NCBI GenBank assembly: GCA_036365455.1
Contig: JAWQUS010000008.1
Span: 20,691,501 to 20,755,500 of the forward strand
DNA length: 64,000 nt
Source of the DNA: Macrosoma leucophasiata
Taxonomy: Eukaryota; Arthropoda; Insecta; Lepidoptera; Hedylidae
Direction: 5' to 3'
Of this stretch, positions 46,501 through 61,500 are shown piece by piece (the first letter of the stretch is position 1; every line of letters begins with the position of its first letter). A program made the position numbers and the translations under genes. The notes under the pieces are model-generated. The model was given only the letters and a program-made list of their open reading frames with translations. It searched no databases and was not told where the DNA came from.

Positions 46501-49500
46501 CATTGACAAGCACCCTTATACAGGTGGCAAATAGAGTTCAAGACGATCACCCAGAACGCGATGGTGTTGTACAACGCGGGTGGTGGTCGTGGCTCGGACT
46601 TCCTCGCTGTGGAGATCCTAGACGGGATGGTGCGCGTGAAGATGGCCCGTGGTCAGATAGTGCACAACGCTCGCGTCAGCGACGGCCAGTGGCATAAGAT
46701 GCATCTGCTGTTCAATCCGTCGCTTATTGAGGTGAGGGAAATTATAGCAACCCCTTCCCTCCCTGATATATGACAACTCCCAATCTTGTTTCAAACGTAT
46801 CACATCACAAGTAGGCAGGCGCTAATTTGTAAGAAAATCAAATTTATAACCCAATTAACACGGATCACATTGTCACCTTTGTTACATAAAAAAAATGAGC
46901 ATACTTTAATGTTTAAGTAGCCCAAGTACTGTATAAATGATCCATTAATTTAGGAAAAAAACGTGATCATAAGATCTTCTCAAGGACTGATACCTGTCTG
47001 ATTAAGATGAGCCTAAATCTTAGCGTAGCTCTGAGCGATATTTTAAACGTATACTTTACCTGACCTTTATTTATTCTAATAGTATCTAATTCTGGAAATG
47101 CTTGGCGATTTATTGAAATAAGATATTACGTATTGTATGCTTTTAAGCTGTTCAATTGAATTACAATTACATAATTTTAAGACAAATCTATTTTTGTTTT
47201 CAAAACGTTTGTAATGCTATGCGTCGTGTTTGCTTTGTAATTGGACAAAAATTGTACTTATATAAACAATCTAAATGAAAGCCGTTGATATGAAAATAAT
47301 ATTGTCTAGGAAGACGAGGAATATTTTTGAAGTTCTTTTTCCGACATTTTTCAGTTTGAAGAAACAAATTAATGAAACGCCGATATGATGTTCGGCATTT
47401 TACAAAGAGCTAAAACAATAGACAACATTCCTGCGAATCAGTAACTAAACAGAGGCAATTCTAGCTTGCGAATCTTCATAATTCAGTTTTGGTGTTAATC
47501 TTTGCGCAATTGCAAATTATTATTATTATTTTTTTAATGTAATGGAAGTGGTAAACAAGCATACAGTTCACATTGATGTTAAGTGATGACTGCGGCCTAT
47601 AGATACTTACACAAAGAACGGTCAAAAAACAGATGCGTTACCACTCCCGAGGCCTAAGGTGTTATGCCTCTGTGCCGGAAATTACAGGGCCGTACATTAC
47701 CACCTAACCGGAACACGATAGTGCTCTACACAACCATTTAGCAGCAAGTATATTAATAATTATTATCGAAAAGAAAAATGTTTTTCTTTAAATAAAAATA
47801 TATTTCACAAGCATGTGTTAATGCGAAATAATATAAAACAATTATTATCGAGCCTCACTTTTTGTTCTATTGTCATTTGGGCTCAGCAGTGTAGTGGTAG
47901 GGCACTATTACAGTGCTGAGGTACTGGGTTCGATTCCCAGTCGGGGAGTTAAATGTTATTGAGATTTATTCATATTTGAAGATCGCCAGTACCACCTTCG
48001 GAGTTTGGTTATGTGCTCGGTTTATCAATAGGCTCGCCATTTATGATATGGGAGAAAATGTAACTGGCGAATTGGTGGTGGTATATACATGAAAAGAGAC
48101 AATCTTTTAGCGCAATTTGCTTTGTTATTAAATTGCATATTTTGATTTTTCATCTTCAAACTAAAAAAGAAAATTGTCTCGTGCGACTTGACGTGCGCGA
48201 TAAATCATAGATTTTTATGAAATGTTTTTTATATGTTTCTATGCGCTTTACATATACCAAAATAACATTTTTTTACGATTTTTGTCTGTCTGTCTGTTTG
48301 TTCAGGCTAATCTCTGCAACGGCTTCACCTATTTCGATGCGACTTTCACTGACAGATAGCTGATGTTATGAGGAGGAACTTTTAGTATTAAATTCTACGC
48401 AGGCGAAGTCGCGGGCACGGCTCGTTTTATTCTTAATCTCGTTAGTAAAGTTGAGAGACGGGTGCAGAGTTTAAACAAAATTAACACGTACCTATACTGT
48501 TAAAATGAGATACAACGTTATTCGTTGTCTATCTTGGACTTGTCATCGCGGTTGAATGCAACTGCATTACAATAAATGTGGACTTAATATATTCAATGAG
48601 ACAGGTAGTCCATATGTGTGGTGATTTGTAGTAAGACATGAATAGTACATTATAAAGCTTATGTTATTGTTTCTTTGCTTATGCGAACGCGCTTATACAT
48701 GTATCAGAATTTTTATATTTAAAAAAAAAACAAAGATTCGAACATGAGCTGAAGAATGAACCCACAAGCGAAATGTCTTGAGTTAGATCCCCGGGTAGAG
48801 AAACAAAAGATATTGAGCTTTTTCGATTAAAATATAATCATAAAACCACGCCATAGTTGCAATCCCGAAATTTGGAAATTGAAAAATGCGAGAGTTTTAT
48901 ATATATATACATAAGGTTTAATTCCAGCTGTCGGTCGACAACATAGCGATGAGTACGCGGATAGAGAGTGGTGGTACACGCTACCTCGATCTGTCTGACT
49001 CTTTCTACCTCGGCGGTATTGAAACTGAGAAACGTCAGAGAGCGTTTGCTAAAGGAATAAAGGCCGCTGACTCTAGCATAATGGTACGTGATTTTGTAGT
49101 GTTCCTTCCGGTTTATAATGTGATTTAATATTTTTTAATGTAATAAAGTAGCTCTCAATTCAATTATACAATATACCTTGATAGCAAGTGAATATAGCCT
49201 ATAGATTTATATTAAAATTAGGAGTTCCCTTGCGAATGCGCTGCCATTTCTGAGTATTACGATATTTTTTCCTCCGTGCCAGCAATTATTGGAGCCACTG
49301 TTCGGTTTCTTTCACTTTAATGACATTGACGAGTCTAGGTAGGTATTGAATTGATTTTGAGCGAAAAGACAATGTTAACTAGCAGTGGCAATGCATCTGC
49401 AATATCTGAATTGAAGCATTTGCATTGAAATCATTAATTAGTCTTCATGTACCTACTGCGAAGACTGGTCGCTCTAGGTTACAGTATTCACTTATCATCA

Positions 49501-52500
49501 AAGTGAAAGTTATTTGTTACTTTTACACTAAATCGTATCGTTTTAGTAAAATTTTACATCCTTCTTTAATTTGAACTTAATTGTTAAAGTCAAAAAAGGA
49601 TGTAAATGTTTACAAAAGCGATAACTTTAACAAATATTTTGGTGCAACTGAACCTTATTACAATAAATATTAACGAAAATAATTAAGTATTTCCATATCA
49701 CTTTACCACCAGGGTTGTATAAAGCCTATCGAAGTGGACGACAAGATGTTCGGATTGCCTAACGCCGTGGTAACCTACGGCGTGACGCCTAAGTGCGTGT
49801 GGTGGTACCCGTGCCACTCGAGCCCTGGTAGCCCCCCTTGCGTACCCCAGGCCACCTGCGAACAACACGGCGTCCACCATTTTACCTGCAAATGTGATAC
49901 TGACTTGTGCATTAACCCGGACTATGCTGAAAAGTATAAGGTAAGATCTGCCAAAAATGGTTCTAAACCTAATAATAATATACTTGCCGCTAAATGGTAG
50001 CGTTCGGCACTATCGTGTTCCAGTCAGATGGTAATGTACGGCCCTGTAATTTCCGGCACAGAGGCATAACACTTTAGGCCTAAGGAGTGGTAACGCATGT
50101 GCATTTTGCCTACGTAAGCACTGACAGTCCGGGATTGGTCAAAACTTGATCAAATGGTCGACAAACATCGAATAGGTACGGTGCGAAAGAGATAACGCTA
50201 TACAGACCCGAAATAAGCTGAAGTGTCCTTCTTAGGCTTGATGTGCAATATTTTTTGTTGGAACACTGTACATAAACCGAAAAAAAATTATTATGTTTTA
50301 GGTATTTTCAAAGTCGAGCAACGAGTTGGAACTGGTAGCGCTATACCCTCTCATTGTTCAAGAGGGAGGCGTGGCGGTCATAACGACGCAGAACATTGAC
50401 ATAGTGTTAGACCACCACAAGTACGGCGTGCGACCTTCTGGGGTACTACTACACGTGGCTCAGTCGCCCCTGCATGGCCGCATTGCTATCGACCTGTCGC
50501 TGCAACGAAACTCACCGCAGTACACTAATTACATAGACGGCGAGAGCAAATCTAAACAGTTCTTCACATTGATGGACCTATCGAGGGATAAGGTAATTTT
50601 TTTATGTAAACTTTTTTGTTTAATTTTGGAATTTGTTTTCAGAGTTGTATACAACGTGTAAAAGGATTAAATGTACAACCCGGAACTAGTTAGTTCAGAA
50701 TCGATAACCGAATCGATTTCAGGTATTTTTAATGTGGGTAATATTTTGTCCAAATTTAATTACTATTAAGGAAATTGTGGTCACCCATTTGGAGAACAGT
50801 CATTACAAACGAAAATGAGACTAACGTCTATCCATGATAAAATGCTTGTCTCAACAACTTTATTAGAACTCGTTACTACGTGCTTTTTATTATAAATTAT
50901 AATTTAAGAAATAAAATAGCGGAAATTAATCTTATTACTAGCGAGCATTAAATAAGGGGACGCAGGTTAGGCTAGATCCGATTCCGAGTGTGCGTGTGTG
51001 AGTACGTTCGTGTTTTATGTGCGGCCGTAGGTAGAGGTAGGGTAAGTATGCATAGGGTGTGCATACTGTTCGTACTAATCGAGGACAACTTAATTCTTAA
51101 ATAACAAAAAATTAATACGTAAACATGTAATTTTAGTTCATGTATTATGATTATAACTCGATTTTCTTATCGGGGTGTTAGATAGTGTGTATTATTCTCG
51201 TTTCATGTTGTATATTTCAGAACTTTTGTGACCGAAACGACGCTTGAAACTTTCGTTGAACTAGATATAAATTTGAGTTTTTTGTTTAAAAATAATATTT
51301 TTTATACTTAATAATAAGTACAAGTACTAACTAATAAAATCAATCTAATTAATCTAATAATTAAAGGTAACATAATTTAAATGTGTGACTACTTCATAAA
51401 AATATTTTCTTAACCAAAAACATTATCCATCTAGGCACAAGCTGTTTACATAAGAATCAGGGGTCGGCTGTGGTCACTAACTCTGCAGATAATCTATTGC
51501 AGCCCTCTAAAATAAAAACAAGATAAATCCACTGGTGGTAGCGTTCAAGTGTAGGGAGCGCGAGTGCGTAGGCACCATTGCATTCCCAATTCTATCTGCC
51601 AAATGGTAGTGTTCAGCACTATCGTGTTCCGGTTAGATGGTAATGTAGGTATGTTCCTGTAATAACTATCACAGAGATATAACACCGAAGGTCTCAGAGG
51701 TGGCAACACATATGCATTTAGACCTCTGGTTTTTGTGTAGATGTCTATAGGCCGCAGTCATCACTTAACATCCGTGTGAACTGTATGATTGACAGCCACA
51801 TTCGTTTCATTAGAAAAAATCTATACGAATTGCTACTAGATATCTACCAGGCCTAAGATATCGTGTTTGTGCCTATCATATGCTACTATCTTACCTTCTA
51901 AAGTTGTGATCACTAATTCGTAAAACCCAGGTGCGTTACGTGCACGACGGCTCTGAGAACCACCAGGACGCTATAGTCCTGGAGATGGAGCTCATACCGG
52001 AGACCAAGTTCACCTTGCCGAGCTACTTGCAAGGCAGGAACACGTTTGTGTTGCATGTCAACGTGACGCCGGTCAACGACCCGCCCGTTCTTAACTTGCT
52101 GCCGGGTAAAGTACTGCGACTCACTCAGGTAATTTGTTGTATTTCGATTATTTTCTACTAATTTTAATATCGAGGTTCATACATGTATTCTTGCATACAT
52201 TTACATTTCGCCAGTTATGTTTTCTACGTCCAATGTAATGAGAGGTAAGCGTATTGACATTAAAGAGGCACATTTTCAAGCATCTGGGATGCCACTGAGT
52301 ACCTGCTCAATTGGGTTATCTTAATTGTTGGTCGAAATTGAGTTTGAAAGAAATGAGGTAGATACACAGACCAATCAGCCTTCCTTGGTAGATATCACAT
52401 ATTTCTGAGTGAAATTTGCTCAGGTATTATAAGTTCTACTATCTAACTTCGCCACCAAATGTACTGATCAATTTTAAATTCTGTAATTTAGGATTGCGAA

Positions 52501-55500
52501 TAAAATGGAATTTAATATTAACCAACATTAAAATAAGTATCTATATGACAAGCATTGACGTAATTCATTCACAATGCCGACCTAATCCAGCATGTGCATT
52601 TAATCCAATGTAGAAATATATGTTATGCTTTTATTGACCATAAATGTGTTTTTTTTTATTTTCAGAATGTTCCATGTGCTTCAAATATATTTTTTGAGTT
52701 GCTTTTGAGTAGTTGCATGCTTTGTTAGGCACGAGTCCACATAATACCTGATTTGACATAACCAATTATTGAGTGAGTATAACAATCACTGTAGACTTAT
52801 AATCTAATAACATTGAGGAACAAATGAATGTCTTTATATACACATGGACCTCCAGCTGGAGGCAGGGTAGGGAGTGGGGAGAGGGTAGGGGGAGGATCAA
52901 GAGTATTCGAAATCGTGCATATCGATGTGAGTGAGGAATAAAGATTGAAGAGGCACGAGAGATCCGAAAGGGCCGGGAAATTTTGGCGTTCGACGTTCTA
53001 TGCCTACTTTACTTTAAGTAAAAGAGACTATAATTGTAAATTCTTTACAGACATAGTTCACAAGAATGTTTCTTGGTCAAACGAGCGGACAAAAATGATA
53101 TTGTTTGAAGGGGTTTATGATAGGGTTATTGAAGAGGTTTTTACTTGACTAATTTAAGCGCTTATAGTTATTGGGATAAAGAAACTTTCGTCTCTCCAGT
53201 GATGGCAGGGACGTTACAAACTAATTTTAGAACGAAACAAACAGTTGTCTTCAATAAAAACATAAACCGAATATGTATAAAAGTTTAAGATCAATTTAGT
53301 TCGCTATTAGTCCGAAACCAGTTACCATTATAATCTGTGAGAGGGTTAATGAGTTAATTCGATTTAATACAAACGGTATGATTAACCTCATAAGCGGTTA
53401 ACGCTTTAAAGTGGTTAACAGAATGTAAAGGTTTCTTAAAAGCGCAAAAAACTGTCTTAAAAAGCCTATCAACGGTAAGTGGTGCCGCGTCCTGGTTATA
53501 ACAATCTATACAGCATATATTGCAGTGAAATTAAGACACCGCCTACCAACGCTTTATTCCGTGTATCTATCATCTGTTTAGGAACACAATAAAATTGATC
53601 TTACTGAAAATAATATACTCACCATGACCACCAACCACATTTCATAATTTTGTTTGTAGACATTATTTTGAATAGAGTACGCCTTGTAATGACCATACGC
53701 ATGTTGTAGTTAGTATAATTAATACAAGAAACCCGAAATAAGAAATAACCAAATGCTTTGAAAATAACATAAATTAATTTATTTGTACTTGGATTACTGG
53801 AAGATATTCCAGTAATAAATTAAAAATTATATTTAAGAATAAGCGACCAAAACTGTACTACCAGATTTATAAAAAAAGTTAGACAGGAAAAGTACAAAAG
53901 CAAGGAAAGAGAGCCCTCGATATCTTTATTTTTTATTCTTAAAATATTATTTCGGCAATTATTATATTTTGGCAAAGTTTTGATGACCAAAATCTTATTC
54001 TATAATTTAAAATAACGTTTTCGTAGGTTTTCTCGAGCGTTACGCATCATGAATCGATATTTGCGGTTTTCTCGATCACAATCAGTCGCTTGCATTTTCA
54101 GAATGTTTTAGTAATACGTGAAAGAATACAGCAAATATAATTTTTGTAATTCATAATTATAAAGTTCTAGTTTATAATTTTTGAAGTTCTGTCTATTTGT
54201 AGGGCACCCGAAAGGCTATAACGTCAGATATACTCAAAGGGGAAGATCCTGATACAGCCGCGGAGGATCTGCTCTATACCGTTTTGCACGGCAAAAATGA
54301 AATTAACAGGTAAATATACAAAATGCAAATAATAAGAAAATATGTTAATTTTTTGAGAGCAACCAACCAAACTTTACTTGTTATTTGGTTTTTTGAGCAG
54401 CATTTACTACTCATGCTCTCAACAGAGGTTAAAATAACTTGCATTATATTTCATGCCAAGATTACTCCATGATAACGGAGAAAAATATATTTTATATAGT
54501 CTCATTTAATAAACATAAAAGATTCTTCTAAGAACCAAATAGTGTAAATACTGCAGTGTTTTGTGAGAATGTTACTAACCTGCGAGGGGTGCGCGGACTT
54601 TTCAAAGGAGATGTTTCAGAAATGTAATTATGTAGCGTGGGTCCACTATGTTTTTATTGGTGGTAGAGCTCCAGTGACGGAGCTCGCGGGCGTAGGCACC
54701 ACCGCATTACCTATTATACTTGCCGCTAAATGGTAGTGTTCAGCACAATCGTGTTCCGGTCAGGTAATGTACGGCTCTGTAATTTCCGGCACAGAGGCAT
54801 AACACCTTAGTCCTCAAGAGTGGTAACGCATCTACATTTTGACCTAGGTCTTTGTGTAAGTGTCTATAGGCTGATAACTTAACATCAATGTGAACTGTGT
54901 AAGTCCATAGTGTAATTACAGTGCTCATCAAGAAATAATTCACATCGAGCCTATGAAAGTGACAATCGGCTAGTTTCGGCTTTATAGAGCGTTATCTCTG
55001 CTGTACACTGCCTACGTAAGCATCTAAAACTTGACCAAAATGGTCGACAAACGTCAAATAGGTAAGGTGCGAAAGAGATAACGCTCTACAGATCCGAAAT
55101 AAGCCGACGTCTCTTCCTGAGTTCGATGTGCATTATTTATTGTTGGATACTGTATATATTATGTCTATTCAACGTACAGTGGTCACATCGAGATGTCGGG
55201 GCAGCCAGTGGACTCGTTCACGCAGCAGGACATAGACGCTGGCTTGATATCGTACGTTCACGGCACCACCGGCGACAAACAGTTGAACAAAACTTCACTA
55301 CGGCTCACTTTGCAAGTAAGGTTTGCAAACAACTGTCAATATACATTATATATTTATTGATTACTAGCCTGTCTCGCGACTTCGTCCGTATATGGATGTC
55401 GTGACAAAAATGATTCATCGATACGAACCTTAAATTCCGCCTTAAACCCATTAGCTAATGATTTTTGAAAAAAGTAGTCTATGTCTTTTTTAGGATCTTG

Positions 55501-58500
55501 AACTATCTCAGTTCCAAATTTCATTAAAATCGTTTCAGCTCTTTTGATGTGAAAGAGGCATACAGACAGACAGACAGACATACATACAAATTAACTTGTG
55601 TCTCTCGTAAGCACGGGGTATTTACCATGTGACTCAATAAATTACTGTGTGTGTACCAACCTGTGGTGGAATGGTTTCACAAAACGAAGTTAAGAATATC
55701 TTAAGAACGAACCCGTTATAGAATTCAGACTACATTTAATGTTGGCAATCACTAGTTAAATTAATAAACCAATACTTTTTAGGTTTCTGATGGCATAGAA
55801 ACGAGTGGACCTGGTGTATTGCGGATATCCATAGTGCCGTTGCAAGTGCGTCTTGTGAACAACACGGGCCTGCAACTTGTTCACAGCTCTTACGCCCTCA
55901 TCACCGCCGACAACCTCACCTTCACCACTAACGCCGACGAGAATAATGTGCAAGTCAAGTAAGTTGTGTTCATAACACGCAGTTTCAATTTTGGAAAGAA
56001 TAGGTAGAGAACGTATGCGGCAAACGATAAGTATTGCCAATCAAATAATGACACTATTTAAATCGTAGTTTTAAAATCGCTTTTTAATTATTTTGCGATC
56101 AATATCTAAATTATTATAGATATATATATTTTTAATAATACTAGATGAAGTTAGGGTGGCTCCGCCCGCGATGTTAAATATTATTCGCTGATTACTTAAA
56201 ATCCCGTCAGGTGAAAGACTTTTTGAAATTAGACCAATATAACTTTACTTTGTTTATTCATTGCAGTTTTTTCTCTTTTAAATATAGATGTAGATATTTT
56301 ACACTCACAAAAAATTGTATGAATATGTAAAACGTTTTCATAATCATTGTTTTTAGGTACGACATTGTAAAACCTCCTCAATTTGGGGTAGTGGAACGCC
56401 TGAGAGTTTTGGACGGTACATGGCAAACGGTGGACTCATTCACAAGTGAAATGGTCACTTTTGGTCGTGTGCGATACATGCATTTACTTGGGAATCCAAC
56501 TCACGATGAGTTCAAGGTGAGGATACGCAGTCTGATCTATAAAAAAATATAATTAATCACAAAATGATAAAGTGAATCAAAATTCATATTTTATGACATA
56601 GGTTTAAATAAAAGCAAGGGAAAATAATAACAAATGCCATATTTCATTCTGCAGTTCAAAGCATCGGTGGGATCAATTCGAACGAATACTTTATACGACT
56701 TTCGATTGACATTTATAAAGCTAGAGCTGTATCAATCAGTCAACGAGGAGTTGGTGTTGAACAACACGAGAGAAGCTTTCATATCATCACAACATTTGCG
56801 TTTTAAAACAAAACCACTTGGTCTACCTGGTGATCGCATTCTCTTCACTATCCTTAGATCGCCGAAATATGGGATACTACATTTATCTTCCGGAAAACAT
56901 CATTTACAAATGCACAGCACGTTCACCCAACAAGACATTGATTCTGATCAATTATGGTATAGATTACATAGGAGAGCATACTCTCACATTCAAGATGAGT
57001 TTACATTTATAGTGGGAGCCACCGAGTGCGACAATATAACCGGAGTAATGGTTATTCGACACATACCCGGTTCTCCCATATCTGATCATTTGTTAGGTCA
57101 CGTACGCACCACATTAGAAAGGCTTCAAGTAATGGAAGGTTCGAGAATAGCTATACCGGCTTCACATCTCAATTTCCGCACTGACGCCTTCACGAATCTA
57201 GTGTTCAATATTACACATATACCAAAGCATGGAAAGATCGAGGTTATCAGTGATAATTTGAAAATTGTTAGAGATAACACGACGTATTTTACACTGCAAG
57301 AATTGAATTCAGATAGAGTTTACTATGCACATGATGACTCCGAAAGTCGTCACGACTCCTTCCACTTCATGGCTCTTAGTCCTGAACCGGAAGATTTTCA
57401 ATACGTTGGTGTGTTTCATATTGATATTCTGCTCAAAAACGATAACAGCCCTGTGCGAGCGAATGACAAAGTATTCCACATTGTGCACGGTGGTGCGAGA
57501 CTTATAACGGCAAGAGATTTGAGCTACACAGATGCTGATCTGGATACCAAGTCTTCTGATATAATTTATACAGTGCAAAGGTTCACAAAGGACCCTCCTA
57601 ACGGCGGTATTTTTAGAGCTGATAATCCATCAGAGCAGATAGCGCAATTTTCTCAGGACGATATCAACAAGAATTTGGTGCTTTTTAAGCAGCAAGGGAA
57701 AGAATATGGCAAACTGGCTTTCTGGGTATCAGATGGGTTGTTTGATGTGAATGGAAATCTAGAGATCCAGGCTTCACCGCCTTTCATAAGGATGTATGCG
57801 ACGAACGGGTCTATTGTTGAAAACGGAAAAGCGGTAGTCATAACAACGAGAGATATGCAAGTAAGTTATACTTATATATAATTTTATGATTAGGAGTTGA
57901 TTTTTAAATAAAATTTTAGTTTATATACGCGAAATAAATCCGAAAATTACGTAACTTCACGCCTGTAATTCCCGAAGGGGTAGGCAGAGGTAAATGCATG
58001 CATTCAAGCATACATGCAAACACCCACGATTCGCCGGTTATGTTTTGGCCCATGTAACAGATGGCGAGCCCGTTGACATCTCCGGGCACATTACCAAACT
58101 TCGAGGCACTGGGCAATTTCCAGAAAATAGAAAAATCTAAATAGAACCAGAGATGAAGGACTTTACAACATTATCTCTGATAACTCCCTACCTGGGAATC
58201 GAACCCGTATCAGTAATCAGCGTAGTAGTAGTGGCCTGCTACCACTAGGCTACCGAGGCAGTTTACTATACTGGTTACTGTTTAAAACAGAACGCTGTCC
58301 AGGATGCTATTTGCAAGTAAGGAGATGTAAATTTTATAAACATTTACTAGCTGATCCAGCAATCTTCGTATTTCCTCTAATTAAATAATGTTTGATACAT
58401 ACAGACTATTTGTATGGGAAAATAAAATTGTTGTTTTTACTATTTTCCTTAAAAGTTCTTCATATTTTCTCACGTTATATCCTGGACTTCCAAAAATCAT

Positions 58501-61500
58501 TCAAAACCCAAATTAGCCAAATCGGTCTCCCCGCTCCTGAGTTTTAGCGAGACTAACTAATAAATAACAGCAAAATGATTTTCATTTATACAGATAAAGT
58601 CTGTTTTTTTTCGCTACGGACTAAATTGACACATGCAAATGTCAATTTCCAAAATAATGATACCAGCTTTCTAGTATTAGTGTTGCACGATACCGGTTTT
58701 ATGAATCGTTACTTTTTACTTTACCACATAATTTTATTATTATTTGACACTAGACAAATCTTTTAAAAATTGTGGTTACTATGGAGTATCACACATTTAA
58801 TTTAAATTACTTATTGCACTAAGTAAACACGACAATTATTTATTTCTTGTTGAAGAATACGCAAGAACAAGTTTTTAACAGGAACTACACAAGAAATAGG
58901 TCGATGTACTATAGCTATCAATGCCATAAAAATGAAAACACGGCTCCATTTGGAATATACGGCATTCGTCCTTCAACCTCCGAAATGCGATTTCACGGGC
59001 AAAAAACATAATAATGAACGCGTATTTGTATGCGTTCATTAGGTACACACCGAAAAGTAAATAGAATCTCCAGCCGAAACGCCGAAGAAAAACGAATGTG
59101 TGACTTCGTCTAGTGACTCCCCATCGCTGGAAAAATTATATTAAACATGTACTTAATAATTGAAGTTGAGAAAAAAATGTGTACTCTAGGCCATATTGTC
59201 GACGACATTACAGACTGATTTATTATTGAAGTAGGTGATGACTCAGACGATTTGGCACATTCAGGTACGGAGTCATTACCTGATTCTGATTATTAATTCG
59301 TAACCATTTCATTTCTGTGTTTTTTTCATATGTTCCAAATAAATAATTTACATATTTTGTTTTTTTTTTTAATTTGCATGTCATTATTAATATTTACAGA
59401 CACTTAAAAAATAAGTGTGTTGCATTTATGCATTTATCATATCTATACATTAACCATATACGTACATTATATAGGCACGCCTATAGGTACATTACGGGTG
59501 TCGCCACATTATAAAATTTTAAAGACATATTTTTGTAAATTAAAGTTAAAACTAAACTAAAAACAACATGCGTCTAAAAATTCCGCATCACTGCCTTCCT
59601 GTGTTATGGTACCCAGAAGGCTGGCAGCATTGCCTCGTTGGATGGCAATGCCGATTCTTTGACCTAAAAATTGGCCAGCCCTCTGGTAGTAACACAGGAA
59701 GGCAGTGATGCGGAATTTTTAGACGCATGTTGTTTTTAGTTTAGTTTTAACTTTATATTATGTAAATATTATTTAGGTTTTAAATATATTTAAATGTTTT
59801 TTTGTAATTACCCTAATTACCTAATTTTTGTATAAACCTCAAAATGTTAAGAGGGTTCTCTTTAGGCACTGGTTTGACATGCAATAAATCGTCTTTACCA
59901 TTTCTTCTTTACTAGCGCAGTGTAAAATATTATTAAGATATAATGTAAATTAAAAGGCTAGGAGCAGTAAACGTATTAAGTTGCACTACATTTCCTTTTA
60001 TTATTGATTGGTTGGTGTTGATGTTGTTTTTTTTTTGTTTTGTTTTTGTTACTGTTATGTAACAATATGCAATTCCTTAGATGTCCAAATACGGAAACTT
60101 ATAAATGGTCTGATGTAATTTTACTAAGATTGTTTGTAAGCAAATAAGTCTATTTGATCTCCTGAATAAAATAAAATAAAAATTATTACTGAAAAACGAT
60201 ACTAGATTGTAAATTACGTAAAGTTACGGTAGTGGCACTTCACTATTATTGATTCCCAAAAACCTAGCCACACAGCTTATGTCAATTTAGGCCGTAACGA
60301 AAAAAAACAGACTATTGTATTGTCCAAAACCGTGCCGTCTTTATCTTAACGTCAAAACCAACACAAGAACGGACAAATTATATATGTTATTAATTTATTA
60401 TCATTTACAGGTAGACACAAACATGAACTGTTTAGAAGAGGATATTCGTTACGAAGTTATCCAAAAGCCAAAACACGGAGCCATAGAAGTCGGGGAAGGC
60501 CAAGGGGCTTATACTTTTACACAATTAGACGTTGCAGCTGGCAGAGTCTCATATAGGCATAGGGAACCTAAAACTCCAACTGATGCTTTCAGGTGAGTTA
60601 TAATATGGCGAGATTATGTTATTAGCTCCAAAAGCACCACAGAATTTTGTGATCATTTTGTATTTATAGTTGCCGTGGTTGTTGTTGTAGTTGTGTAGTT
60701 GTTTCTCTATTTAAGGTCTTGCCTAGACATAGGGCGCAGCGTGGCGGGACGGGACGGCGACGCGACATTTAGCAGTCGTAATGTACTAGATAGTATGCAA
60801 CATAACGCACAGAGTGAGACCGGACGGGACGGGTCGGTGTGACGTCTTCCTGACTGTCTAGTACATTACAACAGCTAAACGTCATGACGCGGCTCCGTCC
60901 CGCCACGAGCTCGACCTATATAGTTTACGATTTCTTTTAGTAACGTATTTGTATATATACTATTAACACAATTAGACCACTTTTTGTTAAATTTTCTCAT
61001 TTTACAAACTATCCGTTTGTTGGAGCTCATCACAAGTCATACACAAACTAAAATATTACTGATGATAGTTCTGTCATTGTTTCAAGAATTTAAAAATATA
61101 ATCGTAATAAATTTTACAGGTTTAAAGTGATGTGTTTAGAAGCGTGGGGTGAAGGAGTATATTCGATAAAGATATTTCCGTCCAGTTATTGGGAGCCCCT
61201 ACGGGTCACCACAAACAAGCCGTTAGTAGTTGAAGAATCTACCAGCGTTAACATCACCAAAAGTATACTAGAGGTACGTATTTCCTTACTATTGTATTTT
61301 GTTATCCATTTAGAGTTATAAAGATATTTCTCTTTCACTTTATGAGCTTTCGTTCCCTAAAATTACTTATGTCATAATTGTAACAGGTCATGCACCCGCA
61401 AATTGAGCCATCCAATATAGTTTATCAAGTAACCGAAGGTCCTTATCATGGGTGGCTTGAAATAACTGTCACTCCGGGAACTGTGGAAGTGGAGAACTAC

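Noticed and set aside
50326..50661. ORF end at 50,661 as the protein end
   Set aside because: The reading frame leaves the exon at donor 50,593; what follows is intron and TIR family A.
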